A DNA stretch of 64,000 nt from M3007 sp031398055 (GCA_031398055.1 JANNMS010000115.1:1-64000); one strand, 5' to 3'. Numbered from the stretch's first letter, positions 1 through 8,910 are shown. The notes: generated from the letters alone by a model not told the origin. A program made the numbers and translations.

Positions 1-58
1 CAGGTCTCCGACCTGCTTTGGGTTACTTGCGTTTTGTGTTTCGCAGGTCGGAGACCTG
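1..58. repeat. Inverted repeat, 16-bp perfect arms
   Basis: The arms at 1-16 and 43-58 are exact reverse complements. Each arm is itself nearly palindromic (CAGGTC-TCC-GACCTG). The right arm ends just before further GC-rich repeats. The element is cut by the window edge, so a longer structure may lie to the left. It is probably an interspersed intergenic repeat; no coding role is visible. Confidence 0.8.
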
Positions 59-81
59 CCGACGAGCCGTATCGGGTCGCA

Positions 82-190
82 GACCCTCACGAGCCACCGC
101 ACGAGCGTCCGCCGAACACTCTGGGCGAGCGGCGCGGGGACCCTCACGAGCCACCGCACGAGCGTCCGCCGAACACTCTGGGCGAGCGGG
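82..190. repeat. Two-copy tandem direct repeat, period 57 bp
   Basis: A block of about 51 bp starting GACCCTCACGAGCC begins at 82 and again at 139, and the second copy runs to the stop codon of the next gene. The composition is much richer in GC than that gene, which suggests a separate origin. A small open frame across it is only a by-product of the repeat. Confidence 0.8.
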
Positions 191-193
191 CGG

Positions 194-1807
194 TTATTTC
201 CTTCTGGTTCTAGCCATTCCAATATTCAATGCTCTGCTTAAACCAGGATGTACCTCGTACTCTAATTCAATTTGTACTTCTGGTCTTGGATCAAACGTAC
301 TTCTCTCTTGATAAGACCACCTAATAAACTTTTGATTCTTTTCTTTCCTTTCGATATAGCAGATTATATTTAAATCAAAAAGTAGTTGCAAAAAATCTTT
401 TGGGTTTTCATTTTCAAAAAAAACAGGTATATCTTTATCCGAGAAGTTAAGGTGGTTTATTGTCTTATCAACGGCCTCTATGAATTCATTGTAAGTAAAG
501 GAAAAATGTCCGGGAAGTTTATTAAAAAAAGTTTTTAAAGCATAAAAATCATTTTCAGAATATATAAACCCCATGGCTTCCTTAACTTCTGTCATTAAAT
601 AAACAGAATAGCGACTCAAAAACAATGGATTTTCAATATCGCTGGATGTGAAATACCGTTGCTCTTCAAGTGCTAATGCCTTTAAAATATCCATCATAGT
701 GATAATGTCTCTTGGTCTTCCCATTGTTAATCTAAGGAATGAAGTGAAAGATTCATTTCCTTTATAATCCCGAAAAGGAAAATAATATTCCCAGCAAATT
801 CCATTGGGTAATTCTAAGAATTGCTGTGAGGAAAGTAGCCTATCGATGATTTTAAAAATTGAGGAATTTCGGTAACTGTTGAAATTAGTTCTAGTATCAA
901 GCAATACTGCGTTATCACGAATTTTACTATTTTGATTTTGCAAATTTAGTTTAATAAAAATATCGGGTCGCATTAAAAGTACAATTTTTACCCGCCCTGA
1001 TTTTTCTGTAACTTTCTTCGAAAAAAAATCATTATTGATTGACCAAACAGCCTCACCAAGCCCTTTTAGGCACTCCATATATTCATTGGCTTTCACGTTG
1101 GAAGGCACTGTGTCAAGGCCGTCAATAAAAATTATATGGTCACTTGACAGTTCCATTTTAAAAAGCGCATCTTCAAATTTATTCTTAATTTCAAAAAGAT
1201 TTTTTTGAAAGACATTTTCCGTTGTAGAGACCTTGGTATTTGTTTCTCCACCCACATTAATAAGTCCTTTCAATGTAATCGCCCCACTTGTTTTGAGTTC
1301 ATCTATCACACTCAATGCGATTGATATCTCGGGTGCAAAACCTCTTGAATTATAGTCATCAATAGCCTTATCTAATTCTTTGAATTTGTCATTGTTGGTA
1401 TAGAATAGATTTTTGATACTTTCTTCTTTTTTTACTTTCTGTGATATAATTAGATAAAGGATAACTTTCCAAATTTCTACATAGTCAGATAATATTAGGT
1501 TGCTTTCTTTTTTTAGAGAAATAAATTTTAAGTAATCCGTTGATTTAATATTGATTACTTCTGATTTGACAGAAATATTCTTATCGTTGCGATTGTTTGA
1601 AACGTCATTGTTTGATAAATAAACAGCGTATGCAGTTTTTCCTGTACCTTTTTCTCCAAGCAGAAAAAAGGTTGACGATTTAAGTAATTTGTCTAATTCA
1701 TTTGTTCTAACAAAAATTTTGTCAAAAAAAGTTTTTCTGTCAGGATTGTTGTAATTGATTGCATCATTAAATCCAAGGTCAAGTGATTTTATTGAAAGCA
1801 TCTCCAT
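194..1807 (-). CDS. P-loop ATPase, Sll1717-like
   Basis: This 537-aa ATPase has a Walker A motif GEKGTGKTAY at residues 51-60 and a Walker B-like stretch IIFIDGLD near 225-232. The layout, with a Walker A very close to the N terminus followed by a long helical region, resembles the Sll1717 family of P-loop ATPases, whose role is not well established (family assignment from pattern memory). No membrane segment or nuclease motif is visible. The gene is AT-rich compared with the cyclase gene downstream and lies beside GC-rich repeats, so horizontal acquisition is possible. It is transcribed alone on the minus strand, and its 3' end abuts the tandem repeat. The start is ATG at 1807; a second ATG lies two codons later. 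Confidence 0.65.
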   Translation of the reverse strand: MEMLSIKSLDLGFNDAINYNNPDRKTFFDKIFVRTNELDKLLKSSTFFLLGEKGTGKTAYAVYLSNNDVSNNRNDKNISVKSEVINIKSTDYLKFISLKKESNLILSDYVEIWKVILYLIISQKVKKEESIKNLFYTNNDKFKELDKAIDDYNSRGFAPEISIALSVIDELKTSGAITLKGLINVGGETNTKVSTTENVFQKNLFEIKNKFEDALFKMELSSDHIIFIDGLDTVPSNVKANEYMECLKGLGEAVWSINNDFFSKKVTEKSGRVKIVLLMRPDIFIKLNLQNQNSKIRDNAVLLDTRTNFNSYRNSSIFKIIDRLLSSQQFLELPNGICWEYYFPFRDYKGNESFTSFLRLTMGRPRDIITMMDILKALALEEQRYFTSSDIENPLFLSRYSVYLMTEVKEAMGFIYSENDFYALKTFFNKLPGHFSFTYNEFIEAVDKTINHLNFSDKDIPVFFENENPKDFLQLLFDLNIICYIERKEKNQKFIRWSYQERSTFDPRPEVQIELEYEVHPGLSRALNIGMARTRRK

Positions 1808-1948
1808 TTGTAAATGATTTTTTTAGTTTAAGAAGTGGCTTTGCTTACTTCATTTTTATACTGGGTTTTCAGTCGCCCCAAACATAAAACCCCCGCCAAA
1901 ACATAACCCAAAAACTTAATAAACTGTCCGCCACCCGCCTTTCCCAAC

Positions 1949-4900
1949 TCAATGCAACGCCGCCGCCCCATCCACCAAAATCCCATTTTCCAGCTCCGCC
2001 ACCCGCATCCGGAACAAATACTGCGGCGTCTTTTCAAACAAATCCCGGTACAAACTCAACGCCCGTTCCCGGTGGTTTTCCGGGTCGCTGCCCACTTTTC
2101 GCAGTTCGTAATGTGCCGCCGCTTCCTCGCGCCCCGATTTCGACAGCGCGATAATTTGGTACAGCAAGTGCCGCGCCCCGTCCGGGTTGTGTTCCGCCAT
2201 CGCGATTTTTGCCTGTAAAATATTCGCCGAAAACTGCAAATCATGGTTGCCCAGCGAAATCGCAATCGAGCGGCCTTCCTCCAAAAACCGCCGCGCCGCA
2301 GCCACGTCCCCGGCGTACAAAACCACCAGCCCTTTTTCAATCAGCGAACTGCAAAGCACCAGCCGGTTGCCCATTTCGCGGCTCGTTTCGATGGCTTCGG
2401 AGTAATATTTCGCCGCGCGTTCCGTGTCGTTTTTGAAAAAATAAGTATCGCCCAGCGTGTTCAGGGCTTTGGCAATGCCTTTTTTGTAGTTCAGTTCGCG
2501 GCTCAGCGCGAGGGCTTTTTCGAGGTTTTCAATCGCCCGGTCGAACTCGCCCATCACCGAAAGCAGGTCGCCAATCAATCCGCAGGCAATCGCAGTGCCC
2601 TGTTTGTCGCCCAGTTCGCGGACGAGCGACAGGTCGCGCTCGAAAAGTTGCATCGCCTTTGGGTAATCGCCCTTCTTTTCCCAAACCGAGCCGAGCGAGC
2701 CGATGCAAATCGTCATAAAAAGTTTGTTGCCCAGTTCTTCGGAGAGTGCCAGCCCCTTTTCGAGGCAAAGTTGCGACGAGTCGAGCGCGCCTTTTTCGAG
2801 GTAAATAATGCCCAAATTGGTGTACAAAATGTTCTGTCCAGGCTTGTCTTTCGCCTGTTCCGAGAGGTCAAGTTGTTCTTCGAGCCACGCGATGCCTGCG
2901 TCGTAATTGCCCTGATTCATAAAAATCAGGCCCATATTGGCCACCATCGGCGCGTTTTCCGCCGCGCGGTCGAGGCTGCGGTTGATTTCGATGGCTTTCG
3001 TGAACCAACTTTTCGCCGATTCGTAATTGCCCTGCCGAAAAAACAGCGTCCCGAGATGTCCATAACTTTTCGCCAGCCCGTCGCGGTCGTCAATCAATTC
3101 AAAACAAGTAATCGCGTGGTCGAGGTGTTTTTGGGCTTCCGGGTAATTCCCGCGCAGCATCATCAAATTGCCCAGCCGACGGTTCGAGCGGCCGATAAAT
3201 TTCCAGTCGTTCAGTTTTTTGGCCTCGCCGAGTGCCTCGTTGTACGCCTCCTCGCCCTTGTCCCACTCGCCAATCAATTCGTGGACTTGCCCTTTTCGGA
3301 GCAAAATGCGGATTATCTTTTCTTCTTTCTTTTTTTTGTCGGAATAATTTTTCAAAATTTTGTCATAAAACCCAATCGCCTGACGGTTCTGAAAATTCCG
3401 CTGCGAATATTTTGCCGCTTTTTCGAGGTATTTGTTCGTCTGTTTTTCGTCCTCCGCCTGTTCAAAATGGAAGGCCAAATCCACGAAACGCTCCTCGTTT
3501 TTTGGGTAAAGTTTGCGGATTGCCTTCGCAATCGAGAGGTGCAAATCGCGCAGCCGCGCCCGCAATTGCATATCGTAGGCCGCCTCGCGCAGCAAAGAAT
3601 GGCGGAAAATGTAGCGCAATTCGTTCATCGCGTGCCAGATTTGCCATTTTTCGGCATCGTCAATTTGTTCTTTCAGCACCAAATCCAGGTCGCCGTTGCG
3701 CCGCGCAAATTCCTCCTGCCCGGCCATCACCTCCGACAAAACCGGCAGTTCGAACTCGCGCCCGATGACCGCCGCGGCCTTCACCGTCTCTTTGACCATG
3801 CCCGACAGCCGGTCAATCCGCGCCATCATGATTTGTTTGACAGAATCTGAAATTTGGATGGCGTTGGTTTTCAACCTCAAAACGCCGTTTTCGCGGTCGA
3901 GCAAGTCCGATTCTTTGAAATATTCGGCCATTTGTTCGAGGTAAAACGGGTTGCCCTGCGTCATCCGTTGGAGCAGTTCGACGAGGTCGGGGTGGAGTTT
4001 TCCGCCCAATTTTGCTTCCGCAAATGCTTCCAAATCAGCGGGTTGCAAAAAATTCAAGTCCAATTCCAAACCCCAGATGTCGAGTTCGGCCATCAAATTT
4101 TTGCGGAGCACGAAAGATTTCGCGCCGTCGTCGTCGTAGCGGCTCGTGACCAGCAAAAAAATCGGGTAATTTTTCGCCCGCCGGACGAACTGCGCCAAAA
4201 ATTCGCGCGACATTTCATCGTACCAATGGCCATCTTCGAGTTGCAGCGCGACGGGTTGCAACAAACTTTCCGCCAAAAACAGGGCCGTCAAAGCATCAAA
4301 AGCATTTTGGTACCGCGCCCGCGCATCCAATTGTTCCCACAACGAACCGGGATAATTCAGCCCGACGAGCGCGGCCAAAACCGATTGCGTCCGGGCAATT
4401 TCTTTCCTCAAATTTTCGGCCTCGGCGTGTCCATTTCTGGAAATATCAACCATCAGTTCCAAAAAATTGTCCTCAAAAACTTCCCGGTTTTTGGTCTCGG
4501 AGTTCTCCGGGCTTTGGTCAAAGTAATTTTTTAAAAAATAAATAAACGGGTTGAACGGTTTTCGCAAAATCTGGTCGCTCTGGCAATGGAACCAGGTGAC
4601 CGCAAAAGTTTCGCGCAACTGCCGTCTAAATTCGTAGCAAAAACGGCTTTTCCCGATGCCCGCTTCCCCAAAAACGTAGGCAATCCCCGGAAACCTGCCC
4701 TCACGGAACGGCTGCGCGAAATCCATCAATTTTTGCATATCTGCCTCGCGGCCAACGTATTCGCCCGAAAAATTGGACTCGCCCGCCACGTTCCGACCTG
4801 TCAAAACGTAGGTCGGCAGCGGGTGCTGAAAACCTTTGTACTTTAAATCGCCGCGAAAATTGAACTTGAAATTCCTGTTTTTCTGAACGTTGTCGTCCAC

Positions 4901-6079
4901 AATGATTTCGGACCATTTGGCCGACGACATCAGCCGCGCCGCGAAATTGACCCGCGCCCCGACCGCCGCATATTGACAACGTTCTTCCGAACCAATGATG
5001 CCGGTAAATGCCACGCCCGACGTGATGCCGATGCGATATTTTATCTTTGAATTGGACGTGACTTCGCGCAGTTCGTCCTGCACCGCGGCGACAAATTCGA
5101 GCGCGCGTTCGATGTTGTTTTCAAAAGAAACGGGCGCACCGAACAAACAAAGCATCACGCCGCCCTTGTCGCCGAAGTCAATTTCTTTTAAATATCCCGA
5201 AAAATTGAGGCTTTGGTCGAGGATGACGGTCGCAAAACGGTCGAGTTCGGCGTGCGTTTTTACTTCGTCAAATGAAATGAAAATGCTCACGACGTTCCGA
5301 AATTCGCCAAAACCGCCCTGCTCCGTGACCTCGACGGGCAGGAATTTTGGTAAAATTTCTGGGTTCGGCGGCGGCAAAATATCGAAGTCGCGTTTTGGTT
5401 TTTCCTTTTTTGAAATTTCAACTGCCAAAGGCTTTTCTTCAAAGTTTACATTCCCGCCCGGATGACCCGGTCGGACGGGTAAAATTTTAAAAAAATCCCC
5501 CGGAACGGGTTCTGTCGAAAAGTTAAGCGAGTTTTTTACCAAATTTAAAAAACTCAAATCGCAAACCATTTCCAATTTTCCGGCCTTGGTTTGTGCCGTC
5601 GAACATTGGTCAATTGCCGTGCCTCGAAAGTAAAATGCCTTGCGCCGCTCGCCCACGATTCCCCATTCGACCGTACCGACGGCGAGGCCGATTTTGATGC
5701 CGATTTTCCATTCTTCCGGCAATCCTTCCAAACCTTGCTCGCCCAAAAAACGGTCGAGCGATTGCCGTGCCGTGCGCAAAACTTTTTGCGCGGTGGCCGC
5801 TGCATTTTCAGAATTTAAAGAAAAAATGCCCGTAAAACTGTCGCCCGCGAAGTACGGAATGAATCCGCCCTGCCGATAAACGAGCGCGACCGTCGGTTGG
5901 AAAATCAGGTTGAGTGCCTGCGAAAGTTCCTCCGCGCCCTGCACGCCGTGCTCCATCAGTTTCTCGGTGAGTGCCGTAAAACCAGACAAATCCACGAACA
6001 TCGCAGCGGCCTCGAAACTGCCCTGCGACTCGCCGGCGCGGAATTTTTCTTCGATAAAATGTGGTAGGAAATGCCTCAA
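1949..6079 (-). CDS. Soluble-adenylyl-cyclase-like protein: two cyclase domains, AAA ATPase, TPRs
   Basis: The 1376-aa protein has two class III nucleotide cyclase domains, at about residues 24-180 and 262-400. A P-loop ATPase follows (Walker A GEAGIGKS at 471-478, Walker B-like LQLEDGHW near 665), then about ten TPRs from roughly 930 to 1340. The first domain keeps the two metal-binding aspartates (D30 in FVDLSGF, D80 in FAGDS) but lacks the Asn/Arg pair. The second lacks the aspartates but keeps N378 and R382 in VNFAARL. Together they would form one active site, as in soluble adenylyl cyclase (ADCY10 type), where C1 gives the metals and C2 gives Asn/Arg. No membrane segment is seen, so it is probably cytoplasmic. 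The first codon is TTG at 6079; no ATG precedes D30 except M27, so the TTG start is preferred. A GC-rich repeat element lies in frame at residues 201-209. The product is inferred to be cAMP and has not been shown. Confidence 0.85.
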   Translation of the reverse strand: MRHFLPHFIEEKFRAGESQGSFEAAAMFVDLSGFTALTEKLMEHGVQGAEELSQALNLIFQPTVALVYRQGGFIPYFAGDSFTGIFSLNSENAAATAQKVLRTARQSLDRFLGEQGLEGLPEEWKIGIKIGLAVGTVEWGIVGERRKAFYFRGTAIDQCSTAQTKAGKLEMVCDLSFLNLVKNSLNFSTEPVPGDFFKILPVRPGHPGGNVNFEEKPLAVEISKKEKPKRDFDILPPPNPEILPKFLPVEVTEQGGFGEFRNVVSIFISFDEVKTHAELDRFATVILDQSLNFSGYLKEIDFGDKGGVMLCLFGAPVSFENNIERALEFVAAVQDELREVTSNSKIKYRIGITSGVAFTGIIGSEERCQYAAVGARVNFAARLMSSAKWSEIIVDDNVQKNRNFKFNFRGDLKYKGFQHPLPTYVLTGRNVAGESNFSGEYVGREADMQKLMDFAQPFREGRFPGIAYVFGEAGIGKSRFCYEFRRQLRETFAVTWFHCQSDQILRKPFNPFIYFLKNYFDQSPENSETKNREVFEDNFLELMVDISRNGHAEAENLRKEIARTQSVLAALVGLNYPGSLWEQLDARARYQNAFDALTALFLAESLLQPVALQLEDGHWYDEMSREFLAQFVRRAKNYPIFLLVTSRYDDDGAKSFVLRKNLMAELDIWGLELDLNFLQPADLEAFAEAKLGGKLHPDLVELLQRMTQGNPFYLEQMAEYFKESDLLDRENGVLRLKTNAIQISDSVKQIMMARIDRLSGMVKETVKAAAVIGREFELPVLSEVMAGQEEFARRNGDLDLVLKEQIDDAEKWQIWHAMNELRYIFRHSLLREAAYDMQLRARLRDLHLSIAKAIRKLYPKNEERFVDLAFHFEQAEDEKQTNKYLEKAAKYSQRNFQNRQAIGFYDKILKNYSDKKKKEEKIIRILLRKGQVHELIGEWDKGEEAYNEALGEAKKLNDWKFIGRSNRRLGNLMMLRGNYPEAQKHLDHAITCFELIDDRDGLAKSYGHLGTLFFRQGNYESAKSWFTKAIEINRSLDRAAENAPMVANMGLIFMNQGNYDAGIAWLEEQLDLSEQAKDKPGQNILYTNLGIIYLEKGALDSSQLCLEKGLALSEELGNKLFMTICIGSLGSVWEKKGDYPKAMQLFERDLSLVRELGDKQGTAIACGLIGDLLSVMGEFDRAIENLEKALALSRELNYKKGIAKALNTLGDTYFFKNDTERAAKYYSEAIETSREMGNRLVLCSSLIEKGLVVLYAGDVAAARRFLEEGRSIAISLGNHDLQFSANILQAKIAMAEHNPDGARHLLYQIIALSKSGREEAAAHYELRKVGSDPENHRERALSLYRDLFEKTPQYLFRMRVAELENGILVDGAAALH
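5453..5479. repeat. Intragenic GC-rich element, copy 1
   Basis: This is a 27-bp imperfect palindrome; on the minus strand it starts CCCGTCCGACC and ends ATCCGGGCGGG. It lies in the linker between the two cyclase domains and is read as PVRPGHPGG. Near-identical copies occur at 8194, 24798 and 39346. Confidence 0.8.
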
Positions 6080-6173
6080 CGAATTCGAATTTTTGTGGGG
6101 CGAAAGGTAGTTAAAAACGGTTGACGGCAGGCGGGTGAGGGTTGACGGTTTTTTTGGGGTGAGATTTTGGGGT

Positions 6174-6218
6174 AAAAAAAAACGCCTGTTTTCGTGGGGA
6201 AGCCAGGCGTTTTTTTTA
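6174..6218 (-). terminator. Rho-independent terminator
   Basis: The stem AACGCCTG/CAGGCGTT is flanked by A-runs on the left and T-runs on the right, so it can work in both directions. It lies just past the stop codon of the minus-strand gene at 6239-6835 and separates it from the cyclase gene. Confidence 0.75.
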
Positions 6219-6238
6219 GAAATTTAGATTTCAAATCC

Positions 6239-6835
6239 TCAATTGATTACATCCAAAATAGTGTTTTTAAATTCAGTCATATTGCATTTGGTAGGCAATT
6301 CGTAGGATTTTATTTCAATGGGTTTTTCCTCTAACTTTTTATCCAAGTTGATTTTGTATTTTTTTGTTGCAGTGGTTTCTTGGTTTGTTCCATACACGGC
6401 GCACCGTTGTGTGATTGAAATGATATCGGCACTTAATAATTTATAGTCAAAACCACTATATGCACGTCCTTCTTTCAAAATTCCATGTAAATGAATTCTT
6501 AGTGGCAATCGCAAATTCTTGCATTTTTCAAACTCACCATTCTTGAATTTTGCTGAATAAATACTGCCATTCTGAGTCTCAAAGATTGTAATCATTGAAT
6601 CATTGCACAAGATTTCAAATTGGCCAGAATTTCCAAAACCGAAAGGAAAAGTATCTTTTTGTCCTGTGTTTTTATTTTCAATAACGAGTATTGAATGTTC
6701 AGGCATTTCAATTGAAATAGGTTGAAATGTTGTTTTCAAATTAAAATCATCCAAATTGGTGGAGATGATTTCTTGACCGAAACAATTTGTCAGCCAGACA
6801 ATTTGTAGGACGAAAAGGATTGGAAGTTTGACCAT
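6239..6835 (-). CDS. Exported protein of unknown function
   Basis: This 198-aa product starts with a short positive and hydrophobic stretch (PILFVLQIVWLTNCFGQ), a likely signal peptide, so it is probably periplasmic or surface-located. A cysteine (NCFGQ) sits in the region but does not form a convincing lipobox. The rest looks like beta-rich sequence with no motif I recognise. The gene stands alone between the cyclase gene and recR, and has its own terminator. Base composition is more AT-rich than its neighbours. The start is ATG at 6835. Confidence 0.65.
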   Translation of the reverse strand: MVKLPILFVLQIVWLTNCFGQEIISTNLDDFNLKTTFQPISIEMPEHSILVIENKNTGQKDTFPFGFGNSGQFEILCNDSMITIFETQNGSIYSAKFKNGEFEKCKNLRLPLRIHLHGILKEGRAYSGFDYKLLSADIISITQRCAVYGTNQETTATKKYKINLDKKLEEKPIEIKSYELPTKCNMTEFKNTILDVIN

Positions 6836-6898
6836 GATAAATTGAGTTTAAGGATTTTCAATCCACAAATCTAAACAAAACTATGTGATTTCAAAATC

Positions 6899-6976
6899 TC
6901 AAAACTGCCCTGCGACTCGCCGTCGCGGTATTTTTCTCCAATAAAATGCAGTAGGAAATGCCTCAACGAATTTGAA
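6899..6976 (-). pseudogene. 5' remnant of a second cyclase-type gene
   Basis: About 77 bp match the first codons of the 1376-aa cyclase gene (6013-6090), including the TTG start context. Translation gives MRHFLLHF-IGEKYRDGESQGSFE, against MRHFLPHF-IEEKFRAGESQGSFE in the intact gene. Homology stops abruptly at about 6899. Most differences change amino acids, as expected for a diverged paralogue rather than a recent copy. It lies directly after the recR stop codon. Confidence 0.7.
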
Positions 6977-7588
6977 TTATTTCCCAGTTTGATACGCCAC
7001 CCGCGCCACAATCGACCGCCCCAGCGTCATCTCGTCCGCATATTCCAGTTCCCCGCCGAACGATACGCCGCGCGCAATTGTCGAAACCTGCACGCCGAGC
7101 GGTTGTATTTTTTTCGATAAATAATAAATGGTCGTTTCGCCCTCGATGGTCGGGCTGATGGCCATGATGACCTCGCGGATTTCGCCACTTTGCGCGCGTT
7201 CGATCAGCGAATCCACTTTCAAATCCGACGGTCCGATGCCTTCAATTGGCGAAATGATGCCGCCCAAAACATGGTACATCCCCCGAAATTGACCGGTATC
7301 TTCAATAGCCATCAGGTCGCGGATGTTTTCGACGACGCAGACCACAGAGCGGTCGCGGCGGGCGTCGGCGCAGATTTCGCAAAGTTCGCTGTCCGAAAAA
7401 TTGTGGCAATTCCGGCACGACCGGATGCCCGCTTTCAAATTCGACAGCGCGGCAGTAATTTGTTCGGTGACGCTGCGGTCTTTTTTCAACAAATGCAAAA
7501 CCAATCGCAAGGCCGTTTTTCGACCGATTCCGGGCAGCGAAGCAAAGGCATCGACTGCTTTTTCTATCAATTTGGAGGAGAAAACCAT
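6977..7588 (-). CDS. recR: Recombination mediator RecR
   Basis: RecR acts with RecO (and RecF) to load RecA on gapped DNA. The 203-aa protein shows the N-terminal helix-hairpin-helix (ASLPGIGRKTALRL), the four-cysteine zinc finger (CRNC...CEIC) and the Toprim domain (VVENIRDLMAIE...). The C-terminal block ARGVSFGGELEYADEMTLGRS is typical of the family. I chose the ATG at 7588 (MVFSSKLIEK) because it matches the usual N terminus. A GTG at 7615 would add nine residues encoded by an inverted repeat. The gene is last in the operon phosphatase-truA-recR. Confidence 0.95.
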   Translation of the reverse strand: MVFSSKLIEKAVDAFASLPGIGRKTALRLVLHLLKKDRSVTEQITAALSNLKAGIRSCRNCHNFSDSELCEICADARRDRSVVCVVENIRDLMAIEDTGQFRGMYHVLGGIISPIEGIGPSDLKVDSLIERAQSGEIREVIMAISPTIEGETTIYYLSKKIQPLGVQVSTIARGVSFGGELEYADEMTLGRSIVARVAYQTGK

Positions 7589-7609
7589 TTCAGAAATTTT
7601 TGTTTTTTT

Positions 7610-7681
7610 TACCACAAAGACACAAAGGAAACATAAGATTTTTACCCCAAAAACTTATGTTCCCTTTGTGTCTTTGTGGTA
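7610..7681. repeat. 28-bp inverted repeat between recR and truA
   Basis: The arms at 7610-7637 and 7654-7681 are reverse complements with one mismatch, built on ACCACAAAGACACAAAGG. The right arm contains the truA stop codon and its last codons. Possible roles are an attenuating hairpin inside the operon or an interspersed repeat that inserted at the end of truA. Confidence 0.8.
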
Positions 7682-8428
7682 AATTATTTGTGTCAAAAAT
7701 AGACCCTCCGGCGGCACGGAAAGGTTTTTTTTCAAAATCTGGTGGTGGTCGAGCGCAAATTCAACATCTGAAATTTCAACTTTGCCCAACCCAACATTGA
7801 CGCACGCGCCAACAATCAACCGAACCATGCCGCGCAAAAATCGGTTGGCAGAAATGTGAAAAACCAAACCGCCGTCCGTTTTTTGCCACTCCGACCGACG
7901 GATTTCACAATCAAAACCCGCCAAACCAGAGTGGGTTTTGCAAAAAGTAAAAAAATCGCGGCGCGGCGGCAGCAAATCTGCGACGGCCTGCAATTTTTCA
8001 AAATCCAAATTTTTTCCCTGCGGAAAATACCAAGCCGTGTGCTGCCGGAACGGGTCGCGTTCAAAAACGAGGTGATATTCATATTGCCTTTCGACGGCAT
8101 CAAAACGGGCGTGGGCATCCGCCGCGACCGGCCAAAATTGGTGCAAAACGATGCCTGGCGGCAACAAAGAATTTGCCCCGGCCAAAAAAGTTTCTCGCCC
8201 GGATGACCGGTCGGACGGGTTGGGCAATTTTTCAGCATCAAAATGGGCAACATAATTTTTGGCATGCACCCCGGCATCCGTCCTGCCGCAACCGGTCAAC
8301 TCGATTTTTTCCTGTAAAATTTTTGAAAGCGCATTTTCCACGGTTTCCTGAACGGACACAGCATTTTGCTGTCGTTGCCAACCGCAAAAATTTGTGCCGA
8401 GATAGGAAAGGGAAAGAAAAAACCGCAT
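7655..8428 (-). CDS. truA: tRNA pseudouridine(38-40) synthase TruA
   Basis: TruA converts uridines 38-40 of the tRNA anticodon arm to pseudouridine. The catalytic aspartate is D51 in GCGRTDAGVHA. The N terminus SYLGTNFCGWQRQ and the later block ANRFLRGMVRLIVGACVNVG are standard for the family, and the length (257 aa) is normal. Two oddities appear. An in-frame copy of the GC-rich 26-bp element (read as PSDRSSGRE) sits in the loop before LLPPGIVLH, and the last residues (YHKDTKGT) come from the inverted repeat shared with recR. The start is ATG at 8428, 21 bp after the phosphatase gene. Confidence 0.95.
   Translation of the reverse strand: MRFFLSLSYLGTNFCGWQRQQNAVSVQETVENALSKILQEKIELTGCGRTDAGVHAKNYVAHFDAEKLPNPSDRSSGRETFLAGANSLLPPGIVLHQFWPVAADAHARFDAVERQYEYHLVFERDPFRQHTAWYFPQGKNLDFEKLQAVADLLPPRRDFFTFCKTHSGLAGFDCEIRRSEWQKTDGGLVFHISANRFLRGMVRLIVGACVNVGLGKVEISDVEFALDHHQILKKNLSVPPEGLFLTQIIYHKDTKGT
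8194..8219. repeat. Intragenic GC-rich element, copy 2 (in truA)
   Basis: This 26-bp copy is read on the minus strand in the truA frame as NPSDRSSGRE, a different frame from the copy in the cyclase gene. It falls in a variable surface loop of TruA, where a small insertion should be tolerated. Confidence 0.8.
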
Positions 8429-8449
8429 GGCCGCAAAAGTCCGAAAAAC

Positions 8450-8902
8450 TCAACCAATTCGCCGAAGAAAAGCATCGCTCGCCGCGTCCAACATTTCAAA
8501 AACGGCATCAAAACCATCATCATCATAATATGGGTCGGGGACGTTGCGGTTTTCGCCGGTATGGTTTTCATTTAAAATCAGACTCACTTTTTGGTGGTCG
8601 CTGACTGTTTTTGCGAGGCGCAGAACATCGCGCAGATTTTGGGTGTCCATGACAAAAATTTTGTCAAATCGTTCAAAATCAATGGTTTGGAATTGTCGGG
8701 CGCGTTGTTTTGAAATGTCGATGCCGCGTTTTTTTGCGGTCAAAATGGAGCGGCGGTCAGGTTGTTGTCCGGCGTGCCAGCCGCCTGTCCCGGCACTGTC
8801 AACTTGCCAATTCAATCCGAGCAACTCAATTTTCGATTGCAAAATGCCCTCGGCCAGCGGGCTGCGGCAAATGTTGCCGAGGCAAACCATCAAAACGCGC
8901 AT
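8450..8902 (-). CDS. Low-molecular-weight protein-tyrosine phosphatase
   Basis: The 150-aa protein carries the CX5R phosphatase loop at its N terminus (CLGNICRSP, nucleophile C7, R13) and the general-acid aspartate in VPDPYYDD near residue 118. Family members dephosphorylate tyrosine residues, for example on tyrosine kinases controlling polysaccharide export. The target here is unknown. The gene leads an operon with truA and recR; a TTATTGGG repeat array lies immediately upstream. Confidence 0.9.
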   Translation of the reverse strand: MRVLMVCLGNICRSPLAEGILQSKIELLGLNWQVDSAGTGGWHAGQQPDRRSILTAKKRGIDISKQRARQFQTIDFERFDKIFVMDTQNLRDVLRLAKTVSDHQKVSLILNENHTGENRNVPDPYYDDDGFDAVFEMLDAASDAFLRRIG

Positions 8903-8910
8903 GAAAAAGG

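Noticed and set aside
18..311. Open frame over the left-edge tandem repeat
   Set aside because: Made of repeats and overlaps the ATPase 3' end; no protein features.
2243..3850. Long plus-strand open frame opposite the cyclase gene
   Set aside because: It is antisense to a clearly coding TPR/ATPase region and has no domain of its own; it exists because of codon bias on the other strand.
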